From: Victivallales bacterium
GTDB lineage: Bacteria; Verrucomicrobiota; Lentisphaeria; Oligosphaerales; Oligosphaeraceae
DNA length: 17,586 nucleotides
Direction of reading: 5' to 3'
Assembly: GCA_900771165.1 (NCBI GenBank)
Contig: CAAGMX010000451.1
Location: forward strand, 1 to 17,586
Under the pieces are notes generated by a model that saw only the letters and a program-made list of their open reading frames with translations, had not been told where the DNA came from and ran no database searches. Below are positions 6,514-16,508 of this stretch, one piece after another (the stretch's first letter is position 1; every line of letters begins with the position of its first letter). Both the position numbers and the translations under genes were made by a program.

Positions 6514-7761
6514 GTGCGCTTCTCCGCCTCCCATCTCCTCTATGTGCTGGTCATCGGATGCCTCTGCGCCATGGGCGTGGCCTTCATCTACAGCACCGGC
6601 TATCTGGGAGAGGCCTTTGCCGTGCGCCAGAACTATCTGCGGCAATGCGCCTTCCTGGCCCTGGGCGGCATGGCCGGGGTGATCCTGGCATGTCTGCCCC
6701 CCGGACGGCTCTCCTGGCGCATGGTGGTCTTCTCCGGATACGGACTCAGCCTGCTTCTCCTGATCGCCGTCCTGCTATGGGGCCGAAGCATCGGCGGAGC
6801 CCGGCGCTGGATCCCCCTGGGAGGCATGCTCCTGCAGCCGGCGGAATTCGCCCGGGTCTTCACGGTCCTCACCGGCGCCCTCCTCCTGGACGGCAAATCC
6901 CTCCCCCGACTCTGGGAACTCCCCCTGGGAATCCTCTGCTATCTCCTTCCCATGGGCCTCATCGCCGCCGAACCCTCCTACGGCAACGCCGCCTCCCTGG
7001 CCATCCCCCTGGCCATCACCCTGGGACTCCGCTATCTCCCCCCCTGGCTCTGGAAACTCTCCCTCCTGGCCCTGGCCACCCTTCTCCTGGGCGCCGTCCT
7101 GGCCGTCCACCAATTCCGCCAGCAGGACGCCAGCGGCAACGCCCCGAAAGCCTCCCCCGTGCCCCAGAAAGTGGCCGCCCTCCTGAAGGGCTACCATCTC
7201 CGACGCTTCCAGAGCTTCCTCTCCGCCCAGGGAGGCTGGAACGAACAGCAGGCCACCATGGCCGTGGCCGGAGGCGGCCTGACCGGAAAGGGATACCTGA
7301 ACGGAACCATGAAAAATCTGGGCTTCCTTCCCCGGACGGTGGCCCCCACGGATTTCCTCTTTGCCGTGGTGGCCGAGGAAGGCGGATTCCTCTTTGGCGT
7401 CCTCCCTCTCCTGGGACTCTACTGGCTCCTCCTGATGCTCCCCCTCCACTGGGCCCGCCGGGCCAAAAGCCAGCTCCACCTGAATCTCCTCCTTTCCGGG
7501 GTGGGACTCCTGCTGGTCCACATCGTGGTGGGCGTGGGCATGTCCGTCCGCCTCCTTCCCGTCATCGGACTGCCTCTCCCTCTGCTCTCCTACGGCGGCT
7601 CCTTCACCCTATCCGTCCTGCTCCTCCTGGGAACCATGGCCGCCACCGATGTCCATGGCCCCCAGAATGGAAACCACACCCGACGCTCCCCCCGGGAGGA
7701 AGCCACCCTCCGCCTGGGAAATCTCTTCTCGCTGAAAATCCGGGAACAGAACGGGGCCTGA
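6514..7761 (+). CDS. rodA: SEDS-family peptidoglycan glycosyltransferase, RodA/FtsW type
   Basis: SEDS proteins polymerise lipid II into glycan strands in the inner membrane, working with a class B PBP. The 415-residue product has about ten hydrophobic segments. Family landmarks are GARRWI (95-100, catalytic-region Trp99), QPAEFAR (108-114, usual QPSELAK), GGLTGKGYLNGT (254-265), TDFLFAVVAEEGG (279-291, with Asp280 at the position of the essential SEDS aspartate), and PLPLLSYGGS (354-363). RodA is preferred over FtsW because no division genes are near and the tail is short; this is not certain. Oddities are AEPSYGNA where EPDLGTA is usual and loss of the His before TDF. The GTG start is chosen because it keeps the whole first membrane segment. 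It has no Shine-Dalgarno but follows a pyrimidine tract. It is the only plus-strand gene in the window. Confidence 0.88.
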   Translation: MRFSASHLLYVLVIGCLCAMGVAFIYSTGYLGEAFAVRQNYLRQCAFLALGGMAGVILACLPPGRLSWRMVVFSGYGLSLLLLIAVLLWGRSIGGARRWIPLGGMLLQPAEFARVFTVLTGALLLDGKSLPRLWELPLGILCYLLPMGLIAAEPSYGNAASLAIPLAITLGLRYLPPWLWKLSLLALATLLLGAVLAVHQFRQQDASGNAPKASPVPQKVAALLKGYHLRRFQSFLSAQGGWNEQQATMAVAGGGLTGKGYLNGTMKNLGFLPRTVAPTDFLFAVVAEEGGFLFGVLPLLGLYWLLLMLPLHWARRAKSQLHLNLLLSGVGLLLVHIVVGVGMSVRLLPVIGLPLPLLSYGGSFTLSVLLLLGTMAATDVHGPQNGNHTRRSPREEATLRLGNLFSLKIREQNGA

Positions 7762-7764
7762 CCT

Positions 7765-7781
7765 CCCACCCACGGGGTGGG
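7765..7781 (+). repeat. Short GC hairpin just after rodA
   Basis: A perfect 7-bp stem cccaccc/gggtggg with a 3-base loop starts four bases after the rodA stop. No T-run follows directly, so it may only protect the mRNA 3' end; the real terminator is further on. Confidence 0.45.
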
Positions 7782-7822
7782 CAGCGCCAAAGGGGTTGAA
7801 AAAAACCTTCCCCCCGAAAACG

Positions 7823-7862
7823 AAAAAGACCGTCTCCCCGTTGGGGGAGGCGGTCTTTTTTT
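7823..7862. terminator. Bidirectional intrinsic terminator between rodA and gapA
   Basis: A 12-bp stem (7828-7839 with 7844-7855, one G-T pair) has a GTTG loop. It is followed on the plus strand by seven T and preceded by five A, which become T on the minus strand. It lies between two convergent genes and serves both. Confidence 0.92.
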
Positions 7863-7882
7863 GCGTTCAGGCTAAGGGAGCC

Positions 7883-9050
<1,168 letters not shown>

Positions 9051-9100
9051 GTCAGAAATATGAGGGCCCTTTCCCGCCCCTCCCCCAGAAGCCCTCCCGC

Positions 9101-9127
9101 AAAAAAAATCCCGGCGGCCGCATCGGG
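9101..9127 (-). terminator. Possible terminator of the GH31 operon
   Basis: On the minus strand a GC-rich hairpin (CCCG/CGGG closing a self-complementary GCGGCCGC loop) is followed by ATTTTTTTT. The stem is short but the T-run is strong, and it lies 58-84 bases past the GH31 stop, before the gapA promoter. Confidence 0.55.
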
Positions 9128-9140
9128 CACGCCTGGACAC

Positions 9141-9169
9141 CCCCCGGGGCACAGGACGTTCCCCGGGGG
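9141..9169 (-). repeat. Nine-bp GC hairpin after the GH31 gene
   Basis: A perfect 9-bp stem, cccccgggg (9141-9149) with ccccggggg (9161-9169), has an 11-base loop and lies 16 bases past the GH31 stop. No T-run is adjacent. Together with the T-run hairpin downstream it probably forms the operon's 3' end. Confidence 0.6.
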
Positions 9170-9184
9170 ATTCAGGCGGCCTGG

Positions 9185-11371
9185 TTATTCCGTGACGGCC
9201 TCGCTCCGCTGGGGATCCCACTGGAACGCCAGGGACTTCCCGTTGAACAGGATTTCCCGGGGTTTCTCGGCGGCGGCCACCGTGAGTTTCCAGCGTTTCA
9301 CCTCGGAGGCGGCCGATCCCTGGGTCTGGGTGGTGACGGTGACCACGCCTTGGCAGTTCTGGGCCGTGATGGTGGTGAGGGCGAAAACCCCCTCCTGATA
9401 CTGGAAGGAGACGCCGTCGTCCTCGTAGAGGGTTCCCTGGGTCGGCGTTTCTCCGGGGAAGAGATAGAGCTGGATTTCTTCCAGGGGTTTTTCCTTGCGG
9501 TATTGCATCAGGGGGCCCAGGGGGATGACGGCCCCTTTTCGGATCAGGAGATTTCCGCCCCGTTCCTTCGGCCATTCCAGGGTGAGATCCTGGGATCCGT
9601 CGTAGACTTTTCCCGTCCAATAGTCCTTCCAGCTTCCCTGGGGGAGGTACAATTCCTTCTTGAAGATGCTCACCAGAAGGTCCCGTCCCAGGAGGTACTC
9701 ATGGAGGATGTTGCGGCACTTTCGGTCTTCCGGGAACTCCAGGGTGAGGGGGAGCATGAGGGGGACGCCGGTGAGGGTGGCTTCCCGGGCGGAGGAGTAG
9801 AGATAGGGGATGAGGCGGGATCTGAGGCGGGCATAGAACTGGTGCATCCGGCAGAGTTTTTCTCCCTGGAGCCAGGGCATGCGGAAATAGGTCCAGCTAT
9901 TGATCTGGCTCCAGGGCTGGAGATAGCCGAAGTGAATGCCCTCGGGAACGGACACCTCCATGTCATTGGTGGCCCACGAATGTCCCATGAGGGAGGTGTT
10001 CAGCATGGAGCCCAGGGTGTCCAGCCCCCCCCCCACGTCCCCGGTCCAGGTGCCTGCCCAGCTTTGGAAGCCAGCCCAGCCGGAGGGAGTGAAGACCACG
10101 GGGCGGCGATGGGTGTACTGGGCGAAGCCCTCCCACATCTGCCGGGCGTAGAGGAGAGGGTAGAGATTGTGCATCTCGCTGTCCAGCATTCCGTTGCCGT
10201 AGACCCGGTCGGGATGGGTGCAGACCTGGAAGGCCCCGTCCTGCTTGAAGAAATCCGCCCCCCAGTCCACGAACTTTTTCAGGTGCTGGAACCAGGGTTC
10301 CTCCTTGTGGGTGATGGTGTCGGCGTAGCGGGGGCCGGCGAAATGGAGATCCAGCTCTCCCCGTTCATGGAAGGTGGGTTCGTTCTTCTCCTGCTCCTCC
10401 GCCTTTCTCTCCTCCTGAATCTTCCTCTCCTCCTCGTAGGAGAGATCGTATTCGTTGCAGAGCCACAATTCCAGATGGTAGCCCATGCGCTTCAGGGACT
10501 TGATCCAAGTGTGCTTGCATCCCTCGGAGCGCTGCCACTCGGGCAGGGGGAAGCGCTGGGTGCTCCAATCCTTCTCCACGGAGAGATCATAGTAGGTTTC
10601 CATCCATCCGGGTTCCAGGCCGATGACATCGCAGGGGATGCCTTCCTGGCGGAAGCGGGAGGCGTTCTCCATGACCTCGGCGTCGTTGGCCTGGGTCCGG
10701 CAGATGAACCACAGGCCGAAGGACCACTCCGGCGGCAGCTTGGGGCGCCCCGTCAACTCCGTATATTGCCGGAGGCAGTCCTTGAAGGTGGGAGCCACGA
10801 AGAGATAGAAGTCCACCACCGCCCGCTCGTCCTTCCAGAAAAACTGGTCCGGCTGGCTCTTGGCCATGTCGAAGACGACGCAGTGGGTGGTGTTCACCAA
10901 GACGCCATAGCCTTTGGTGGACATGAAGAAGGGGACGGGGAGGTAGGAGGAGACATTGGAGACCCAGCAGACGGCCTTGTGCCCCCGGTGGTAGAGGTGA
11001 TCCCGGGTCTGGTCACCGAAGCCCACCCAGTCCTCGTCCTCCTGGGCCTGGAAGGTGGCCTGGGCCGCCTTGCGTCCCAGGAACAGGTCCGTCATCTGCA
11101 GGAGGAGTCGTCCGTCGCCGTCCCGGCAAACCAGCTTTCCTTCCTCCGTCCACTGGACGGAAAGTCGGTCGCTCTTCCAGGCCATGCCGTCCGGAGCGAG
11201 GGGAGTGGGCTCCAGGGGGAGTTCCGGGGGTTCCTGGATGAAGTGGTATCGGTTCAGTCCGGTATCCTGGAACGGGCGGGTGGAGGGGAAGATCTGGATG
11301 CGGGCCAGGGTGGGCGTGAGGAAGCGCACCCGGAGGCGGTTTTCCGTGGGGAGGGAATTGGAGAAGAGCAT
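9185..11371 (-). CDS. Glycoside hydrolase family 31 protein (alpha-glucosidase/alpha-xylosidase-like)
   Basis: GH31 enzymes are retaining alpha-glycosidases. The 728-residue product has an N-terminal galactose-mutarotase-like beta domain (about 1-200), then a TIM barrel starting near PPEWSFGLWFICR (213-225). Likely catalytic residues are Asp378 in ADFFKQDGAF (nucleophile, compare FKTDFGE in YicI) and Asp445 in TWTGDVGGG (acid/base). Substrate-loop landmark SGWAGFQSWAG (430-440) also fits. C-terminal beta domains follow, with LFPGETPTQGTLYEDDG typical of GH31 ends. A Glu/Lys-rich stretch (311-332) interrupts the barrel. There is no signal peptide, so it probably acts in the cytoplasm on imported oligosaccharides. 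The start at 11371 is chosen because upstream codons lie inside the acetyltransferase gene; it leaves a 13-base gap and has no Shine-Dalgarno. Substrate cannot be predicted. Confidence 0.9.
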   Translation of the reverse strand: MLFSNSLPTENRLRVRFLTPTLARIQIFPSTRPFQDTGLNRYHFIQEPPELPLEPTPLAPDGMAWKSDRLSVQWTEEGKLVCRDGDGRLLLQMTDLFLGRKAAQATFQAQEDEDWVGFGDQTRDHLYHRGHKAVCWVSNVSSYLPVPFFMSTKGYGVLVNTTHCVVFDMAKSQPDQFFWKDERAVVDFYLFVAPTFKDCLRQYTELTGRPKLPPEWSFGLWFICRTQANDAEVMENASRFRQEGIPCDVIGLEPGWMETYYDLSVEKDWSTQRFPLPEWQRSEGCKHTWIKSLKRMGYHLELWLCNEYDLSYEEERKIQEERKAEEQEKNEPTFHERGELDLHFAGPRYADTITHKEEPWFQHLKKFVDWGADFFKQDGAFQVCTHPDRVYGNGMLDSEMHNLYPLLYARQMWEGFAQYTHRRPVVFTPSGWAGFQSWAGTWTGDVGGGLDTLGSMLNTSLMGHSWATNDMEVSVPEGIHFGYLQPWSQINSWTYFRMPWLQGEKLCRMHQFYARLRSRLIPYLYSSAREATLTGVPLMLPLTLEFPEDRKCRNILHEYLLGRDLLVSIFKKELYLPQGSWKDYWTGKVYDGSQDLTLEWPKERGGNLLIRKGAVIPLGPLMQYRKEKPLEEIQLYLFPGETPTQGTLYEDDGVSFQYQEGVFALTTITAQNCQGVVTVTTQTQGSAASEVKRWKLTVAAAEKPREILFNGKSLAFQWDPQRSEAVTE

Positions 11372-11384
11372 GGGAGGAAGAAAG

Positions 11385-12542
11385 TTACACGTGTTCCAGG
11401 GATGGCCAGAAGAGGGGGAGGGGGAAGGCCATGCGCCAGAAGGGGCTGGGGTCATGGGAGAGGGCGGCGGGCAGGCCTGGGCCGAAGAGGAGGGGGGGCA
11501 GTTCCCGACGGGAAAGGGTCAGGGTGGGCTCCTCCTGGCTTTCTTCCTGGATGGCCAGGGGCTTGCCCGGGGCCTTGGCCAGGGTGACGGTCTCGGAGTC
11601 CTCCCCGTCCTCCACTTTCAGGGTGAGGCTCCCTTGCCATTGGGCGAGGCGCTCCTCCAGCCAGGGCCGGTACGCCTCCAGGGTCTTCCCCAGGAGATTC
11701 ACGCGGAACTGGGAGAGGTTCTCCACCAGGAAACACTGGGCATAGCCATCCAGCATCTCCTCCAGGGGACCGGAGCACTCCGGGGGCGGCACCAGCACAT
11801 TCCAGTTGCCCGTCTGCAGGACGTAGCGGACGATTCTCTCCACCCCCTCCACGTCTCCGCCGTATTCCAGGATGGTGCGGTCCTTGAGCACCGCGTAGGC
11901 GAATTGGCTTTCCGTGGGATTCCAGAGATAGACCGGGCGGCCGGGCTTCAGCAGGGTGGCCTTACACTCCTGGGGGGAGGATTTGAGGGGGCAGGCGAAG
12001 GCGCTTTCCCGGGCTTTCCACAGCCGCAGGGTGTCCGCCTCGTCCCCCCGGTATTCCCGGAACTCCAGGATGGAGGGTTCATCCTCGGGGGGGCGAAAGC
12101 GGAGCATGGCGGGCTCCAGGCGGAGGGTGCGGTAGACTCCCCCGTGCTCCCAGCCGTAGTGGCCATAGCGCAACCGGTCCCCTCCCAGGGCGGAGAGGAG
12201 AATTCCCTCCTGGCGCATGTCCTGGACGACCCGCCGCATCAAGGCGCTGAAGACCCCGTGCTTCCGGAAGCCGGGCATGCAGTGGACATGGCCGATGCCC
12301 CCGTAGGTCAACGTGGTCTTCCCCAGACGGAGATGACGAGGCACCATCACCAGCCCCCCCGCCAGTTTTCCGTCCACAAAGGCCAGACGCCAGGCGGACA
12401 TGGCCTGGGGGGTGGGGTTGACGGTGGAGGGGTCGTAGTCCTCAAAGCGGGGATGGGCGGGGGTATGGGTGCGGAAACTGGCCACCACCTGGTCGGTGAC
12501 CTGGGAAAAATCTTCAGGAGTGCCCCGGCGGATCTCAAGCAT
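11385..12542 (-). CDS. GNAT-family N-acetyltransferase, Eis-like (COG4552 type)
   Basis: This 385-residue protein has the build of Eis-like acetyltransferases: an N-terminal GNAT domain, a second GNAT-like domain and a C-terminal sterol-carrier-like domain (about 285-385). The acetyl-CoA loop is VHCMPGFRKHGVFSALM (86-102), matching the V-x3-P-x2-R-x2-G pattern. It is followed by the family-like LSALGGDRLRYGHYGWEHGG (117-136), similar to the F-Y-x-x-x-G-Y region of Eis proteins. Eis homologues acetylate amines on peptides, proteins or aminoglycosides; here the substrate is unknown. It lies 24 bases after the large exported protein and 13 before GH31, so it may act on an amino sugar or on a partner protein. 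No Shine-Dalgarno; the leader is pyrimidine-rich. Confidence 0.85.
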   Translation of the reverse strand: MLEIRRGTPEDFSQVTDQVVASFRTHTPAHPRFEDYDPSTVNPTPQAMSAWRLAFVDGKLAGGLVMVPRHLRLGKTTLTYGGIGHVHCMPGFRKHGVFSALMRRVVQDMRQEGILLSALGGDRLRYGHYGWEHGGVYRTLRLEPAMLRFRPPEDEPSILEFREYRGDEADTLRLWKARESAFACPLKSSPQECKATLLKPGRPVYLWNPTESQFAYAVLKDRTILEYGGDVEGVERIVRYVLQTGNWNVLVPPPECSGPLEEMLDGYAQCFLVENLSQFRVNLLGKTLEAYRPWLEERLAQWQGSLTLKVEDGEDSETVTLAKAPGKPLAIQEESQEEPTLTLSRRELPPLLFGPGLPAALSHDPSPFWRMAFPLPLFWPSLEHV

Positions 12543-12566
12543 GGCGGGAAAAAGTTGGGAGGGAGG

Positions 12567-15500
12567 TTATTGGAGTTCCAGAATGGCGAAGGAGTGGTAG
12601 TTCAGGGACATGCGGAGGGTATTTCCCTGGAAGGAGTGAACCTTTGAGCCGAACTCCCCCGCCTCCAGGGGTGCCCGCTCGGGGGGGACCTGAAACTCCT
12701 TCTGCCGGCGTTCCAGCTCGGCGTAGCCCGGGTCGGGTTCGTTCATCCGGTCCGTTACTGTAACGGGAGGGGCGGAGATTCCCAGGGTTTTCCAGTCGAA
12801 AACCAAGTCAAAGGTCTGGTTTTCATGGGATTTTCCCACGTGCCCCACAATGGCCAGCACCCGGTCGCCCCGGACATGGCAGCTGACGTAGACATCCTGC
12901 GCCCCCTCCACGGCCACGGGATGCCGCCAGTATCCCAGGAAGCGGCAATCCGGCTTTCCCACGCCGAAGGCCGCCAATGCGCGGACCACCTTGTCGAAGA
13001 GACCGTAGTGGTTCCGCATGGGGGAGATGAGGGTGTTGTGGAGGAGGGTGGCGGCATGCTCCGCCTTGCCCAGGCGGAACTGGTATTGGTCGGTGGGTTC
13101 GTCCCCCCCGTATTCCGGGCGGAGGGTGTCCAGGGGCATGTAGACGCTGTTGGTGACGCCGAAGGGGAGGGTGCTCAATTCGCTGGCGAACATTTCCAGG
13201 CCATAGGAGTCCAGGATGTCCTTCTTGTCGTGGAGAAGGGTGCTGGAACTCTGGCGGATATGCTCCCCATTGAAGAGATGGGTGACGAAGGTGTAGGTGG
13301 GCAGGAGGTTGCAGTCGGTGTTGTGGAGGACAATCACCGGAGATTCAATGCCCTCCTGCAGCTGGACCATGGCCATCCTCCGGTAGAACTCCCGCTGGGC
13401 CAGGAGGGGGGTGCCGCCCTGGCAGCCATGTTCCCCGTTGGAGCACTCGGGGACGTTCCCGAAATCGAAGTAGAGCCCCTTCATCTGGGGGAAGCGCCGG
13501 AGGAGTTCCCGCACCTTCTGGGCGAAGAAGTCGGTGGCGGAGGAGACGGGGCAGCAGTCGTAGATGAAATGCCCCGTGTTGTCGTAGTCCTGGGCCAGTT
13601 CGGGACGGAAACTCCATTCCGCCCGGTAGGCCCGCATCTCCGGATACTTTGCGGAGAGGTAGCGTCCGCAGAGGTAGGGGACGGGGCGGACGTGGTGCCC
13701 GTCGGTCTGCCTTTGGAAGGCTTGGAGGTAGGAGTTGGCGCAGGCGTCGCCGTCCCGGTCATGGGTGTCGGCGAAGTAGCTTCCCAAGTCTCCCCGGTAG
13801 ACTCCATAGGGGGCGTCGAGGATGACCACATCCTGGGTGGGATGGGGGTCGCCGTCCCGGTTCATGGGGGCGGCGTAGCTCCAGTTGAAGGTGTCGAAGG
13901 GATAGTTGGGCGCCAGCGGGCGGATGGGGGTGCCCAGGAATCCCAGTCCGATTTCCAGGGATTTGCGTGGGGGTAGGGCGTTGGCGACTTGGAGGGTGAT
14001 GGTGGTATGGGTGTCGTCCCGCTCCACCAGGAAGGTTTCCCGGGAGGGGGCGGTCCAGCCGATTCGGTTTTCCGCGAAGAGGCAGAGTCCCCTTTCCTCG
14101 TTGCCGACCCAGAGGGAGTAGTAGAAGGGGAGCTTGGTGACACCCTTGGGGATGGGCATGGTGGTTTTGGCTCCCCAGATGCCGCCCCCTGCGGCCCCGT
14201 GGAGATACTTTGCCGCCTGGTTGGTCATGCGGAGGCGGATGGCCAGGCTCCGCTTTTTCCCGGGGGTGATGGTCAGCCGGTTCCATTGGACGCCGTCATA
14301 TTCCAGCCAGGAATTGCAGAGGAACTCCTGTCCCTGGCTTTGGAACTCCACCCGGTGGGGGGCCTGGGAGAGGACCTGGAAATCCGTGGGGGAGGCGGGG
14401 CGTCCGTCCAGGAGGATTTCCACCGGTCCGTCCAGGAGGGGGGTGCCTTGGCTGGTGATTTGCGTGGGGAAGGGGGTGTTGTCCCAGGCATAGTCCCGGA
14501 GGGCGAGTTGGCAGTGGAGTCCCTTTTCCGTGGCCTGGGTGGCAATGGGGGTGAAGGGCGGGAGGATGGTTTCCTGGGGGAAGGACTGGGATTCCCATTT
14601 TCCGATGCCGGGGTATTCCACCTTCTGGCTGGCGCAGGGTTGTCCCTGGGCGTCCGTGAGGGTGACGGAATATTCTCCTGGGGGGGAGTTCCGGGGGAAG
14701 GGGAGTTCCTTTCGGGGGGCGTTGGCGGGGATGGCGGCCAGGCGTTCGCCCTGGGGGGAGAGGAGTTGGAGTTCCCCTGCGCCCCGATTCCCCAGTTGCC
14801 GTGCCATGATGGCCTCTTTCAGGGCGATGCGGATGCGGTTTTGGAAGAAGAGGGGGGTGGCGGTGAAATAGGTGAGGTCCAGGCGGAAGGGGAGGATGCG
14901 CCTCCAGACGGGCTTTCCGTCGTGGGAGAGGGTGTAGAGGAGGCAGTCGTATTCGGCCTGGGAGAGGGAGGCGTGGAGGCTTTCCCGGATGGTTTCCCCG
15001 GGCTTGGCGTTCCAGGTCCTGTCATAGAGGGGCAGGGGCAGGGCGCTGCCGTCCAGTTTTGCCAGGGAGACCTGGTAGGAGAGTTTTCCCCCCTGGGGGG
15101 ATTCCAGGCGGAAGGACTGGAGGTATTCCCCCTGGTTGGGGTTGTTTTCCTCCAGGATTTGGATGGTGTCGCAGGGGGCGAAGGTGGCGGGGATCAGGGC
15201 TTCGGGGGAGTATCCCTCTCCTGTCAGGTGGAAGGAGGAGTGCTGCCCGAAGTCGGGGAGTTTCCAGGAGCGGCAGCAGTTGAGCCGGATGGGGCTCCGG
15301 GGCGGCCCGTCCAGCCCCACGCTCTTCCAGGGGATGGCCATCTCGCCCTCCCAGAGGATGGAGTCGTCCATCTTCATGGACTTGGTGCCTCGATAGAGCC
15401 ACTCCCCGTTCCAGGAACCGTCGGTCTGTCGTCCTTCGCAGAAGCCGCCGGCCATGTTCACGGCGAAGCGGTAGAGGGCGTCGGTCTCCAGGTAGACCTC

Positions 15501-16475
15501 GGCGGATTCGCTTCCCCAGACCTCGGGTTCCTTGGAGGGGGTTCGCTGCTCCCCTTCCACAAAGGGCTGGTGGGGGGGGAAGTGAGTGTAGAAGCCCACG
15601 TAGAGGTTTTCCTGGTCGTAGAGGAGCCGGAAGCCATGGGCGGGCAGGCTCCCGGATTCCCGGGGATAGTTTCCCTGGACGAGGCGCCCCGTACCGGCGG
15701 CGTGTTCCCAGGCCTCGTCGTCGAGTTTGCCGTCCAGGGCAGGGGCGGGGGTTCCCCGGGGCAGGGGCGGGATGGTCAGGAGGGGGGGATGGGTTTCCGG
15801 GAGGGGAGGGAAGGAGACCCCGGAGAGTTCCGCCACTTCCCCGGGGGAGAGGGCGTGGGAGAAGAACCGGAGTTCCTGGATGAAGGTGTCGTCGCACCAG
15901 GGGTTTGTGGCAATCCAGGGGTCCTTGTAGGGGCCCAGGTGGAGGCGGGTGGGGTTTTCCACGGGGAGGGGTTGTTCGGCCTGTGCCAGGAGTCGTCCGT
16001 CCCGGAAGAGTTTCAGGGTCTCCCCGTCCCAGCTGAAGCCCAGCCGGTAGTCCTTTCCGGGTTCCAGGGGGTCGGGCATTTCCATGCGGAAGGTCTTGTC
16101 CTGGTCGGAGAAGACGAAGGCCCAGCGCCTGTCGCCGAAGAAGTAGTAGCCGGCGTAGAGACGGCTGTTAGTGCGCAAGGTCACCAGGCTCCGCATGGTG
16201 TTCCGGGGTTCCCGGGGCTCCTCAAAGCGCACCCGGAAGAGGATGGTGCCCTCGTTCTCCCCAAGGAGGGGGGCGGCGGGAAGGCTGAATCCCCGTGCCC
16301 CCACCGCCAGCTCCCCATTCCGGAGCATCTCCGGCTCGGGGGCGTGGACGACCCCCCCTACCACGGCGCTGCGTTCCTTGGAAAAGTCCAGGCGCAGGGT
16401 CTCCATGGCGCCGGCGGAAGCCAGGCAGAGGGGGAGGAGGAGAAGGGGCAGAAGGGGCAGGGGGATTCGCTTCAT
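12567..16475 (-). CDS. Large exported multidomain protein: LamG, CBM9-like and probable glycoside hydrolase region
   Basis: This 1302-residue protein starts with a Sec signal peptide (MKR, hydrophobic 4-18, likely cleavage after ASA at 21). Residues 25-220 look like a LamG/concanavalin-type domain, ending in FIQELRFFSHALSPGEVAEL. Residues 247-430 resemble a CBM9/DOMON-type sugar-binding domain (LDGKLDDEAWEHA at the start; SESAEVYLETD; EMAIPWKSVGL). The middle has beta-sandwich-like segments. The last 500 residues look like a TIM-barrel enzyme, with KGLYFDFGNVPEC placing Asp1004 at the end of a strand. From memory this resembles the DUF6067/GH123-like proteins of Lentisphaerota and Planctomycetota; that link is unverified and no catalytic pair is certain. 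Start: ATG at 16475 with an AGAGGA-like Shine-Dalgarno. It follows the pseudopilin gene by 33 bases. Predicted role: recognition and cleavage of a glycan outside the cytoplasm. Confidence 0.82.
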   Translation of the reverse strand: MKRIPLPLLPLLLLPLCLASAGAMETLRLDFSKERSAVVGGVVHAPEPEMLRNGELAVGARGFSLPAAPLLGENEGTILFRVRFEEPREPRNTMRSLVTLRTNSRLYAGYYFFGDRRWAFVFSDQDKTFRMEMPDPLEPGKDYRLGFSWDGETLKLFRDGRLLAQAEQPLPVENPTRLHLGPYKDPWIATNPWCDDTFIQELRFFSHALSPGEVAELSGVSFPPLPETHPPLLTIPPLPRGTPAPALDGKLDDEAWEHAAGTGRLVQGNYPRESGSLPAHGFRLLYDQENLYVGFYTHFPPHQPFVEGEQRTPSKEPEVWGSESAEVYLETDALYRFAVNMAGGFCEGRQTDGSWNGEWLYRGTKSMKMDDSILWEGEMAIPWKSVGLDGPPRSPIRLNCCRSWKLPDFGQHSSFHLTGEGYSPEALIPATFAPCDTIQILEENNPNQGEYLQSFRLESPQGGKLSYQVSLAKLDGSALPLPLYDRTWNAKPGETIRESLHASLSQAEYDCLLYTLSHDGKPVWRRILPFRLDLTYFTATPLFFQNRIRIALKEAIMARQLGNRGAGELQLLSPQGERLAAIPANAPRKELPFPRNSPPGEYSVTLTDAQGQPCASQKVEYPGIGKWESQSFPQETILPPFTPIATQATEKGLHCQLALRDYAWDNTPFPTQITSQGTPLLDGPVEILLDGRPASPTDFQVLSQAPHRVEFQSQGQEFLCNSWLEYDGVQWNRLTITPGKKRSLAIRLRMTNQAAKYLHGAAGGGIWGAKTTMPIPKGVTKLPFYYSLWVGNEERGLCLFAENRIGWTAPSRETFLVERDDTHTTITLQVANALPPRKSLEIGLGFLGTPIRPLAPNYPFDTFNWSYAAPMNRDGDPHPTQDVVILDAPYGVYRGDLGSYFADTHDRDGDACANSYLQAFQRQTDGHHVRPVPYLCGRYLSAKYPEMRAYRAEWSFRPELAQDYDNTGHFIYDCCPVSSATDFFAQKVRELLRRFPQMKGLYFDFGNVPECSNGEHGCQGGTPLLAQREFYRRMAMVQLQEGIESPVIVLHNTDCNLLPTYTFVTHLFNGEHIRQSSSTLLHDKKDILDSYGLEMFASELSTLPFGVTNSVYMPLDTLRPEYGGDEPTDQYQFRLGKAEHAATLLHNTLISPMRNHYGLFDKVVRALAAFGVGKPDCRFLGYWRHPVAVEGAQDVYVSCHVRGDRVLAIVGHVGKSHENQTFDLVFDWKTLGISAPPVTVTDRMNEPDPGYAELERRQKEFQVPPERAPLEAGEFGSKVHSFQGNTLRMSLNYHSFAILELQ

Positions 16476-16508
16476 GGGGAGTTCCTCTCGTGGGGCGAAG
16501 GGGAAGGG

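Noticed and set aside
16415..16475. Lipoprotein signal (LPLC) in the 1302-aa protein
   Set aside because: The residues before Cys17 are Pro-Leu, which do not fit the lipobox, and a good Sec cleavage site ASA follows.
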